NCBI GenBank assembly: GCA_903867225.1
Contig: CAIPQN010000067.1
Coordinates: 1 to 41,668, forward strand
Length of the DNA: 41,668 nt
DNA from: an uncultured Pseudomonadota bacterium
Lineage (GTDB): Bacteria; Pseudomonadota; Gammaproteobacteria; Methylococcales; Methylomonadaceae
Direction of reading: 5' to 3'
Made by a program: the position numbers and the translations under genes. Below are positions 1-8,701 of this stretch, in pieces; position 1 is the stretch's first letter, and each line of letters starts with the position of its first letter. The notes under the pieces were generated by a model. That model had not been told where the DNA came from and made no database searches. It was given only the letters and a program-made list of their open reading frames with translations.

Positions 1-1998
1 AATCGAATCCGCCCCTGTTGAACCCGTGACGGTACTGGTTCCCGCCGCAATCGTGATGTCTAAAATACCTGTGCCACTATTCGTTACCGCAGTAGCAAAA
101 GTATGAACTGCTCCACCCAAATCGGTGACTTTCGCCGTTGCACCCGCTGAAATATCTAATACGTCAGCCGTCGTATCAAAATCCGTAATCGTATCAGTGC
201 CAGCATCCGCATAGAACGTATCGGTATCCTCGCCACCCGTCATGGTGTCATTGCCTAAGCCACCGTAGAACGTATCATTGCCCGCAGCACCAACTAATGA
301 ATCAGCACCATCATCACCAGAAAGTACGTTGGCATTCGCGTCACCTGTCAGCGTGTCGCCTTGTCTGCTACCGATTAAGTTATCGATACCTGAGAAAGCA
401 TAAGTAACGCCAGTAGTAGAACCAGCCAAAGTACCAGCCGTTAAATCAGCTACAACAGCAGCAGGTTCATTTGTGAACGTAACCGTGTCAATGACAGTCG
501 AACCAGTGTCGCCATTAAATACTCTTGCTGCCGACGTGCCGTTGTAATCAGCCGCTTCGTCACTAACAAACAGCGTTCCCATTGCAAACGGCGCAACCGT
601 TAAGTTAAAGGTTTTTGTGCTGGGTGTTGAACCAGAAACTGAATCTGTTGCTGTGACCGTAATCGCATAACTGCCTTCGTCGGAGGCAAGAAATTTATAG
701 TTAGTAGTACCACCATCTACCTCAACAAATTTGATTAAATCGTTGGTGTTATCTACTGCCATCCATGTAGGTGTTGATGCTGCGCCACCGTCTTTACTTA
801 CACTGATTGTGTAAGTGAGCGTGTCCAAATAATCAGAATCGGTGAATGCGTCTGCTAGGCTGATAGTTTTGACAGAGCCATCAGAATTTTCAATCAAATT
901 AACAAATGCGGTGCCTGTTGTAACCCCTTCAGAATATGGCACAACGGCTGTGGTTGGGTTGTCGTTGATACCAGTAATGGTAATTTGAACTGTTTTAGTA
1001 GCGTCAGAAATTGTTGTGTCAGTGTATTTAAACAGAACATCATAGGTGAGTACCAACGTTGCATCTTTCGCCAACTCGTTAAAGCCTTCAGCACCAGCGG
1101 CGAAACTCCAAACAGGCGCGTCATTGCTACTTCCAGCACTAAGAGTGAGCATATTCAACAGCGTGTCATTACTGATATTAGGAATTGCCGAACCACCGCT
1201 AGTTATTACAACGCCAACAACACTCGAACTATCAATACCAGTAAACCCGCTAGTTAGGGTGTCAGTGTCGGTCATTGTTCCACCTTCAATGACTGTACCA
1301 GTTGAATCTGCTGTCAAAGTCCCCGTATAACCCGCTTGCGCTTCTGCCGTAATCACGGTTGCCGCTTCAATCGCACCGCTGGCAACTTCTAACGTCCAGT
1401 TTCCGCCCAAACCTGTTAAATCATTTGAAGCCGAAACATCTGCGCCTGTTGCCGCCGCCAAGTTATTGACGAACGCCACGCCCGCTGCATCTTGCGCGAC
1501 ATTACAACCGAATAGCAAAATATCGCCTGTTGCCGAAAGAGCCGAGCCGATTTGGGCGAGTTCGTTGGTGTAACTGGCAAGGTTGTTGCTGTTTAAAACG
1601 TTAGAACCGACTTCGACAGAAGCGTTGCTACCGTGTGAGAGGATTTGAATCGAGGCTAAATTGCTGCGTCCTTGTAACGCGGCAGCCATTTGTAAAACGC
1701 CTTCGCTTTGCGCGTCGAGTAAAACGACTTTGACGTTGTTGCCTAAACCGACGAGCAAATCTTGATAATTGCTAACGCTGGCATCAACGAATAACACGGT
1801 GTCGATAGCGGTTGGAGCCGTTTCGACAACAGGTGTTTCAGTTGGAGCTGAAACGATTGGAGTTGGTTCAGTAGCAACAGGTGTTTCAATTAAAGTTGAA
1901 TCAGTCATAGTTTGTACCTCTGGAGTTGGAGTAGTAGGGATTAAATCCGAAGCAGTTGGAGCTGCTTCGGTTGAAATTGGAGCAAGTAAATCAGTCAT
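1..1998 (-). CDS. DUF4347 / RTX giant exoprotein, 5' part (cut by left window edge)
   Basis: The minus strand is open from ATG 1998 to the window edge (666 codons, no stop), so this is the N-terminal part of a larger gene. A Thr/Pro/Glu-rich leader without a Sec signal (about residues 1-65) precedes a DUF4347 domain (about 66-225) with an ILSHGS motif (His122) and an LFGCNVA motif (Cys165). Cadherin/VCBS-like beta modules follow (about 225-530), then RTX-type calcium-binding repeats with GGxGNDT-like units (about 555-615). Proteins of this type are normally exported by type I secretion and act as adhesins or matrix components. An AGGAT ribosome site at 2006-2010 (minus strand) supports the start; an in-frame ATG 30 codons further in is an alternative. 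It is the last of three giant exoprotein genes on this strand. Its C-terminus, and so its secretion signal, is not visible. Confidence 0.9.
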   Translation of the reverse strand, partial: MTDLLAPISTEAAPTASDLIPTTPTPEVQTMTDSTLIETPVATEPTPIVSAPTETPVVETAPTAIDTVLFVDASVSNYQDLLVGLGNNVKVVLLDAQSEGVLQMAAALQGRSNLASIQILSHGSNASVEVGSNVLNSNNLASYTNELAQIGSALSATGDILLFGCNVAQDAAGVAFVNNLAAATGADVSASNDLTGLGGNWTLEVASGAIEAATVITAEAQAGYTGTLTADSTGTVIEGGTMTDTDTLTSGFTGIDSSSVVGVVITSGGSAIPNISNDTLLNMLTLSAGSSNDAPVWSFAAGAEGFNELAKDATLVLTYDVLFKYTDTTISDATKTVQITITGINDNPTTAVVPYSEGVTTGTAFVNLIENSDGSVKTISLADAFTDSDYLDTLTYTISVSKDGGAASTPTWMAVDNTNDLIKFVEVDGGTTNYKFLASDEGSYAITVTATDSVSGSTPSTKTFNLTVAPFAMGTLFVSDEAADYNGTSAARVFNGDTGSTVIDTVTFTNEPAAVVADLTAGTLAGSTTGVTYAFSGIDNLIGSRQGDTLTGDANANVLSGDDGADSLVGAAGNDTFYGGLGNDTMTGGEDTDTFYADAGTDTITDFDTTADVLDISAGATAKVTDLGGAVHTFATAVTNSGTGILDITIAAGTSTVTGSTGADSI

Positions 1999-2059
1999 AG
2001 CGTTTATCCTATAAAAATTAAAAGTTCGCTGGGTTTAGAAAAATGTAGTGTTGAAACTA

Positions 2060-2199
2060 AAAGCAAATCCCCCTGCGGCTATCGCCGCGTCCCCCTTCAA
2101 AAAGGGGGAAACCATTAAAATCAAAAGCCGAAGCTGTTGTTTTTAATCTTTCGCCCCCTTTTTGAAGGGGGCAGCCTGCAAGGCTGGGGGATTTGCTTT
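2060..2199. repeat. 140-bp nested inverted-repeat element (MITE/REP-like)
   Basis: Terminal 14-bp inverted repeats lie at 2060-2073 and 2186-2199 (AAAGCAAATCCCCC and its complement). Inside them, two hairpin-forming arms at 2091-2108 and 2154-2171 are exact reverse complements of each other (CCCCCTTCAAAAAGGGGG and complement), and each can fold alone with a 7-bp stem. A GC-rich spacer lies between the end repeat and the hairpin on each side. The structure resembles small non-coding interspersed repeats. It sits between two co-directional minus-strand genes, so it could also end or process their transcript. No coding capacity is seen. Confidence 0.85.
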
Positions 2200-2208
2200 A
2201 ATTCAAAG

Positions 2209-5200
2209 TTACACGGTTAATGGAAAAGCACTCAAAAATTCATCGTAAGTAGAATTAGAAATGCTTTCGTATTGCGCTGAATCAATCCCCGTTAAATGAA
2301 TCGTGGCATTTGCACAAGTTACATCGATTGTATAAGTTGTATCACCAATTTCATCGGTTAAGGCACTTTTGGCGATAGTGGGAGCCGACTCCTTATTTGC
2401 AAACACCAATTTATCACCTGTATCAAAACCATCGATATTAAATGTGTAACTGCCATCGGTAATGGTGAAAACAATATCTGTCCCAGTAGCATCGAATGGA
2501 AGTGTCGGATCAGAATTTGTACTTTTCACAGAGTAGTCGCCTGAAGTCGTGGTGACTGTGTTCGTTAACGTACCGTCCGCGTCATACGTTTCAATCCAAT
2601 GGGAGTGAAACACATAGCCGTCACGATTTGTGTAATCGTCTTTGGCATCTATTGAATAACCACCATCTAAATCATAGCTGTATTTGTCAGACCAAACTTC
2701 TGTAGTGGTTGTATTATCACCGCTGAATGTCCAATTTATTGAGCCTTCCCGAAGTGTATATTTATCTGTTACAGATAATACGTCGTAATTTTCGATTCGG
2801 GTTTCAGTCCCCGTTGCGTTAGCGACACTATCGGTGTAACTGAATTTTTGTATGTAGCTAGTTTTGAAACCGTCTTGATCATAAGAGGTGGTGTAATCTC
2901 GAACAGCAGTGAGTGATCCAACAGTAGACGTATCATTTTCAGTTACGCCAGTGCCGCCATTTTTGTCTACGGTAATGATGTTGCCACTTGCGTCAGTCAT
3001 TTTTCTACTTATAAAAATCCAGTTTGCGTCATATTCATCCACAACGACACTGGTGCTTCCGTCATCGTTATAGTTATTGGTAACGGTGTGACCAGTGATT
3101 GAATCGCCGCTTTTAACATCAACCGTTTTTGTCGTATTTGACCACGTTTCGATATAACTATTGCCGATGCCAGAACCGCTACCTGTTTCAGTTTGAATAA
3201 CTTTTTCATCGGCACCAAAAACGGTAGTGTTGCGTTCTGTATCAGTACCCGAAACGCTATATTCTGAAACGCTGTAATGGTCTAAAACCAACGATGAACT
3301 TCCAGTCATATAGTATTTAGTGACTGTATCACCATCAGCGATAGTGCCGTCTGTGTAGACCGTGTAAGTAATGGCATCAGGAGCAGTACCAATCGTTTCA
3401 GATGTTTGATTTAAGCCAACATAAGTCGTATCAATTGTTGGTGTGCCGATAATCCCGCCAGCTGCGTTATACGAAGTGGTTTTAGCTCCATCTTTGACGA
3501 CAGTACCTTGTAAAATCCAGCCCGAATTGTAGGTTGCAACAGATGAATAATTCCCGATAGAAGAGCCTATTGTGTAAGCGTCAACAACATCATTGCCATG
3601 ATATTTCGTGGAAGTATATGAACCATTCTCAACGCTTGAGCTTTCTATGTAGTATTTAGGCACCAAAGTTGAAACTGCCGTTTCGTAATAACATTTCGTT
3701 GTTGAACCGTCGGTTGTGTCGGTTAATGAATAAACTGTTAAGCCATCAACCAAATTATTCTCTGGATTTACGCCACTCATATCAAATGACACATTCGTGA
3801 TTGCGCCTGTTGAATCGTACACTGTTGTTTTGTGATTTTCGGTGAAAGTACGACCATTAAAAATCCAGTCACCTGCCACATTTTCCGTGTATTCATCTAT
3901 AGATACTGTAATGTGTGTGGTGCCGTCTGTATTTTGGCTGGTAACAGTGTGTGAACCATTAGCGTGATCAACGGTTGTAATCAATCGTTCATGTTCTACA
4001 ACAGGGTCAGTATCTGTCCAACTTGTTTTATTGATGTTGCCCGTTACTTTTCCAGTAGCATCGAAATTAGTGGTGATGCTGTAAGTGGTAGTAACGCCAC
4101 CTACCAAACTCGAGCCAACACTTGTTACGCTGTAGTGGTCTAATGTGGAGCCACTCATGTAATACTTTGTGATCGTGCCGTTGGGAGCGTTGAATGTGTA
4201 ATCACTACCAACCAACGCATAAACGCCATCGATTAGAGTTGTACTTATCGCTGTTGTTGTACCAGTAACGGTTGTGCCATCGGCAGCATAATTCGTCGTT
4301 ACGGTTTTGCCATTTTCTGTATTTACATAGCTAGAGAGTTTCCAATCGGCGGTATATTCAGTTGTTGACGCGCCACTGCCTGATTCATTTGACCATGTGG
4401 ATTTGTTGGTGTGTGTCCCATCAGAATTATCAATGTTTTCATAGCTTGATGAAGCTGTTACCGCACCGCTATCAGAACTTGTACCACCATTACCATACGC
4501 TGTACCGTCAGCATGGAAAAAGGTAGTGCTATCAGTAGTGGTTGTAACCTCTCCGACTTTATCAGTCCAAGTGTTGATTTTAGTCGTTGTGACGGTGTAA
4601 TGATGTACTAACTTCGTCGCCGCTGTGACGTAGTATTTCGTTACGCTACCATCGTCATCAGTGAAACTATGAACAGTAAAAACAGCGTCGTTGCCAGTAC
4701 CTGTTACACCCACCCCCAAATTTGCAACGTCAATCAATGTTTTTGTGCTAGTCACATTGCCATTCGCATCATAGGCAGTCGTTGTTGTTTTACCATTTTC
4801 AGTGGTGGCAATTAAAAATACCTTCCAATTCGCATCAAGTTCTTTAACCGTTGAAATTTCATGACCATCAGTATTCCATGTGTTAGAGGAACTATTCCAT
4901 GTACTGCCGTTATTTTGAATATCTGTTTGGGTGTAACTCGTTACAACACCGACTGTGTAATGACTAATCAATGTGGTTGTTGATGTATTTTTATGCCCAC
5001 CAGAAATAGATGTATTGGTGCTTGTACTACGAATACTTTGCCAGTTTGCATCGTATTCGTTTGTCGAACTGCCGCTGTTTCCAGATTCATTTGACCACGT
5101 TGAAGTGCTGGTGTGACCAGTTACAGTGATTCCATTCCCAGCAAATTGAGTAGATGTGTTGTAACTTGATGAATCTCTTGTATGCACAACTGAACCAACC

Positions 5201-8200
5201 ATATAAGTTGAGGCGTTCGTGCCACTACTATCAATCATTTTACCGAGAGCATCAAAAGTCGTTATGCCACTGTAAGTGCTGGTGATGCCATTTAAATCAT
5301 TTGTACCACTGTAGCTATTGCTATATTTAACTAACACAGGAACTAATGGACTTGTAGATAACGATGCAGTATCAACATAATACTTCGTTTCATTACCGCT
5401 ATCAGTCAAGGTGTAAACAGTATTTGCACCATCAGAAACGCCAATCACACCTAATAATTTGTAAGTGCCACCGTCGTTAATAACATCAATCGACGTACTA
5501 ATCGCTTCCCATTTGTCGTTATAAAAAGTGGTTTTGCCATTTTCAGTGATGGTACTGGTCATTAAATTCCAATTCACATCGTAGGTGCTAGTTGAACGAC
5601 CTGCTTTGATTCCATTTACCCAAGTGTTCTCGGTTGTGTGTGTACCATCGAGGTTATCAACTGTGCTTGAACTGTTTGACCAATTTGAACCAGAGCTACT
5701 ATTTCCAATCGTTTTACCGTTAGCATCAAAAATCGTGGTGTTACTTACTGAACCGTTGGAAGTTGTAGTTGTGTAATGATCTAGCGTTGTGCCAGTCACA
5801 TAATATTTGGTGACAACACCTGTTGCCACGTCAGTTTTACTGTAAACATTAAAACCATTTTCATCATCCCCTTGTATTCCCAACGTCGAAACATCATCAG
5901 ACGAACTGACAATCAGACCATTTTCGTCGTAAACAGTGATAATTCCATTTTTGTTGACTGTGTTAGATAACAAATGCCAACTTGCATCGTACTCTTCAAC
6001 GGAGCTATCACTATCACCATTTTCATTTTTCCATGTTGAAGTAATTGTAAGACCAAGCAACGTTCCGTTTTGGTCATAGTTGTAAAGGGTTTTGTTGCTT
6101 GATGTTTCGACTGTATGCGTGACCGCATCAACACCAGTGCCAACAACATAAGTGGAAATACTGGTGTCATTTGTTTCGAGCGGATGGTCTTTCACATCAT
6201 AAGTTGTAATGCTCTTGTCGATTTTAGTAATCGTATCGAAAGTTGTTGAACGACTATTGCTGACGTTATATTTGACCAATACATTTTTACTCGCACCGTC
6301 CACATAATAGGTGGTGATACTGCCTTCGTTGCTGGTGACGCTATAAGCCGTTAATTTACTTTGAGCGTCAAACAAGCCCGTCAGCCCAGTGGTATCAATG
6401 GAAATAACAGTTGAAGTAACAGCTGAATCCGCACCATAAGTGTAAGACGTTATTTTCACTCCATCAGTAACAGTTTTAGAGATTAGAACCAACGCACTAC
6501 TGTAAACAGATTCTGATTTGCCGTTGCTCCCTGCGCCATTATCCCAACTGTTACTTTCGATGATGGTTCCGTCAAGATTCGTTACTTTTGAGGCTGTTGT
6601 GCGATTGACGTGTGACAAGTTATCGGTGCCAATGTAAGTAGAATTATATTCGTTAGAACTACTGACAATCTTTGTCCAATCAGCGTTATATTCAAACGTT
6701 GATTTTGTGCTGTTACCTAATCTGTCAGCCCATGTTGAACTGGTGGTGTGACCTTTGACAACGCTGGACGCATCAAATTTATCAATGATTTTGTAACTAG
6801 AAGAATCTCGTTCAGTACCTGTAGCATCAATCGTTGAGGTAGTCGTGCCGCTGCGTTCAATCGTTTTACCTTTTGCATTAAAAGTCGTGGTATCGCTGCT
6901 TTGAATGGTAATACCCGAAGACGTGCTTGTGCTGTTATGTGTAATGTTATAGTGATCGAGCGCGTCACCTCTCATGTAAAACTCAGTAACACTGTTATCC
7001 ATCGGGTCAGTAATTTTATAAACAACCAATCCTGTCGTTGCATCAGTAACACCTGTTAATCCAGTGACATCGAACGAACTACTGATAATATTGCCACTTG
7101 CATCATAAACGGTGATTTTGCCATTTTCGGTGACAGTGTTTGTTTTAACGACCCAATTCGTATCGTATTCGATTTTTGATGAACCTTTATGACCCTCGTT
7201 ATCCCAACTGTTTGTCACAATGTAACCCGTTAAAACTCCCGAACTGTCTTTGCTATTCGTCGAGCTGTAGGTGGATTTGTTTTTGTGGTCGATGGATTCG
7301 TTTGTACTGGTGTAACTGATATTTTGCCAGCTCGCGTCATATTCAGAACTTGAGCTGCCCGTTCCCCATGAATTTGACCATTCAGACCAATTACTATGAC
7401 CTGTCACATTGCCTGTTATGGTGTCAAGTTTATCAGTTGTGCCGTATTTGGATGAATCGCCATTACTCGAAGTATTTGTACCATGATAACCATTGGCATC
7501 CTTGTCGTAGGTGTAAGTATTGATGATTACTTTGCCGTTCCAATCAGTATAAGTATTTCTACCTGTGCCTTTAAGCATTTGCCAATTAGCATCATAGCTA
7601 TAATCAGAACTACCAAGATTGCCATTTTCATCTTGCCAAGTATTTTTTTGAACATGAGGAATTACTGTTGTTACATTATTGCTTGTTACGCTAACGTTAT
7701 CTGCCGTTGTCCACATTGACGAATACGTTACTTTTCCAGTTGTTGAATCCCTTGATTCATTTAAACCGCTGTTGTCGATAACTTTGCCAGCAGCATCATA
7801 AGTAACCGTGTTGCTGTAAGTGTTGGTGATTACACGGTTGTTATTCCACGTTTCAGTCCAAGTATTTGTTCCACCATTGGTGCTTTTTGTAACCTGCCAC
7901 TTCGCATCGTAATCAGTTTCTGACTTTCCCGTTCCCCACTGATTTGTCCAATCAGACTTTTGGGTGTGAGTTCCGTTACTGTTTTCAATGGTTGTGTAGC
8001 TGGATGAATCTATTTGAACTCCCAACTTCGTGAGATCTATATCCGTTTGAGTATTTGTAGCATTTGTATCTGTATCTGTAGATATATTAGTACCACCACT
8101 TGAAATGACTTTACCCGTTGCGTCGTAAGTCGTTGTACTGGTGTAATCGCTTCTGATGCTATGATTTTGCCAATCGGTGTAAGTATTCGAGCCAGTATAA

Positions 8201-8661
8201 GTTGTGCTGTATTTTAGAACGGTTTTATCCGTAGTGTTGTTAACGTAGTATTTAGTTGTTCCGTCAAGATAATAAGTTCCAACTGAATCAGAAGCTGATG
8301 ATGACGAACCAAAATTAAACCCTGTTGTCGTAACTGTCGGTTCAGCGTTCGAGTTATAGCTTGTTGTAGTGGTTCTGACACCTTCTTGCTTAACAGACGT
8401 TTGTAAAATACCCGATGAGTTGTAATTCATGGTATTTGAATTATTGTCATCAACTTTCGTTTTGATACTGTAACTGGTTACTGCACCACTGCTAGCAGAA
8501 ACTTTATAGCTGTATTCTTTACCATCTTTTTGGTAGGTGTAGACAGAATTGCCAACGATTGGCGTAATACTCGTAATTTTAGAATCCGCATTGTACTCGG
8601 TGATGAAATACCCATCGTTATCAGTAAATCCTTTAGTTGTACTATTTACACTAAGAGTCAT
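2209..8661 (-). CDS. 2150-aa Ser/Thr/Asn/Asp-rich repeat protein, probable type I-secreted exoprotein
   Basis: I do not recognise a named family. The protein is almost wholly built of degenerate repeats. One motif reads YDAxGKxI or EYDAxWQ, reminiscent of RHS/YD repeats. A second, TKYYVTGxTLDHY-like, recurs about nine times at roughly 200-residue intervals. Between them are STWSNExG and TENGKTTxYD segments. Composition is extremely rich in Ser, Thr, Asn, Asp and Tyr, with only two cysteines, no transmembrane segment and no Sec signal. The last 90 residues (from about 2055) change character to a compact beta domain (IDGFDTGDKLVF, later IHLTGID), resembling C-terminal modules of type I-secreted proteins. 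An AAGGAAA ribosome site lies just upstream of ATG 8661. It begins 40 nt after the Big_5/RTX gene, suggesting co-transcription. A structural matrix, sheath or adhesin role is inference. Confidence 0.85.
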   Translation of the reverse strand: MTLSVNSTTKGFTDNDGYFITEYNADSKITSITPIVGNSVYTYQKDGKEYSYKVSASSGAVTSYSIKTKVDDNNSNTMNYNSSGILQTSVKQEGVRTTTTSYNSNAEPTVTTTGFNFGSSSSASDSVGTYYLDGTTKYYVNNTTDKTVLKYSTTYTGSNTYTDWQNHSIRSDYTSTTTYDATGKVISSGGTNISTDTDTNATNTQTDIDLTKLGVQIDSSSYTTIENSNGTHTQKSDWTNQWGTGKSETDYDAKWQVTKSTNGGTNTWTETWNNNRVITNTYSNTVTYDAAGKVIDNSGLNESRDSTTGKVTYSSMWTTADNVSVTSNNVTTVIPHVQKNTWQDENGNLGSSDYSYDANWQMLKGTGRNTYTDWNGKVIINTYTYDKDANGYHGTNTSSNGDSSKYGTTDKLDTITGNVTGHSNWSEWSNSWGTGSSSSEYDASWQNISYTSTNESIDHKNKSTYSSTNSKDSSGVLTGYIVTNSWDNEGHKGSSKIEYDTNWVVKTNTVTENGKITVYDASGNIISSSFDVTGLTGVTDATTGLVVYKITDPMDNSVTEFYMRGDALDHYNITHNSTSTSSGITIQSSDTTTFNAKGKTIERSGTTTSTIDATGTERDSSSYKIIDKFDASSVVKGHTTSSTWADRLGNSTKSTFEYNADWTKIVSSSNEYNSTYIGTDNLSHVNRTTASKVTNLDGTIIESNSWDNGAGSNGKSESVYSSALVLISKTVTDGVKITSYTYGADSAVTSTVISIDTTGLTGLFDAQSKLTAYSVTSNEGSITTYYVDGASKNVLVKYNVSNSRSTTFDTITKIDKSITTYDVKDHPLETNDTSISTYVVGTGVDAVTHTVETSSNKTLYNYDQNGTLLGLTITSTWKNENGDSDSSVEEYDASWHLLSNTVNKNGIITVYDENGLIVSSSDDVSTLGIQGDDENGFNVYSKTDVATGVVTKYYVTGTTLDHYTTTTSNGSVSNTTIFDANGKTIGNSSSGSNWSNSSSTVDNLDGTHTTENTWVNGIKAGRSTSTYDVNWNLMTSTITENGKTTFYNDKWEAISTSIDVINDGGTYKLLGVIGVSDGANTVYTLTDSGNETKYYVDTASLSTSPLVPVLVKYSNSYSGTNDLNGITSTYSGITTFDALGKMIDSSGTNASTYMVGSVVHTRDSSSYNTSTQFAGNGITVTGHTSTSTWSNESGNSGSSTNEYDANWQSIRSTSTNTSISGGHKNTSTTTLISHYTVGVVTSYTQTDIQNNGSTWNSSSNTWNTDGHEISTVKELDANWKVFLIATTENGKTTTTAYDANGNVTSTKTLIDVANLGVGVTGTGNDAVFTVHSFTDDDGSVTKYYVTAATKLVHHYTVTTTKINTWTDKVGEVTTTTDSTTFFHADGTAYGNGGTSSDSGAVTASSSYENIDNSDGTHTNKSTWSNESGSGASTTEYTADWKLSSYVNTENGKTVTTNYAADGTTVTGTTTAISTTLIDGVYALVGSDYTFNAPNGTITKYYMSGSTLDHYSVTSVGSSLVGGVTTTYSITTNFDATGKVTGNINKTSWTDTDPVVEHERLITTVDHANGSHTVTSQNTDGTTHITVSIDEYTENVAGDWIFNGRTFTENHKTTVYDSTGAITNVSFDMSGVNPENNLVDGLTVYSLTDTTDGSTTKCYYETAVSTLVPKYYIESSSVENGSYTSTKYHGNDVVDAYTIGSSIGNYSSVATYNSGWILQGTVVKDGAKTTSYNAAGGIIGTPTIDTTYVGLNQTSETIGTAPDAITYTVYTDGTIADGDTVTKYYMTGSSSLVLDHYSVSEYSVSGTDTERNTTVFGADEKVIQTETGSGSGIGNSYIETWSNTTKTVDVKSGDSITGHTVTNNYNDDGSTSVVVDEYDANWIFISRKMTDASGNIITVDKNGGTGVTENDTSTVGSLTAVRDYTTSYDQDGFKTSYIQKFSYTDSVANATGTETRIENYDVLSVTDKYTLREGSINWTFSGDNTTTTEVWSDKYSYDLDGGYSIDAKDDYTNRDGYVFHSHWIETYDADGTLTNTVTTTSGDYSVKSTNSDPTLPFDATGTDIVFTITDGSYTFNIDGFDTGDKLVFANKESAPTIAKSALTDEIGDTTYTIDVTCANATIHLTGIDSAQYESISNSTYDEFLSAFPLTV

Positions 8662-8701
8662 GTGAAATTTCCTTTACTTGAGCCATTGATTATATTGAAT
8701 G

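Noticed and set aside
985-2014. Plus-strand open frames within the DUF4347 region
   Set aside because: They are opposite to a continuous minus-strand coding frame with recognisable domains; their sequences are low-complexity shadows.
2209-8661. RHS toxin
   Set aside because: YD-like units are present but there is no RHS core box, no conserved cleavage motif and no toxin C-terminus.
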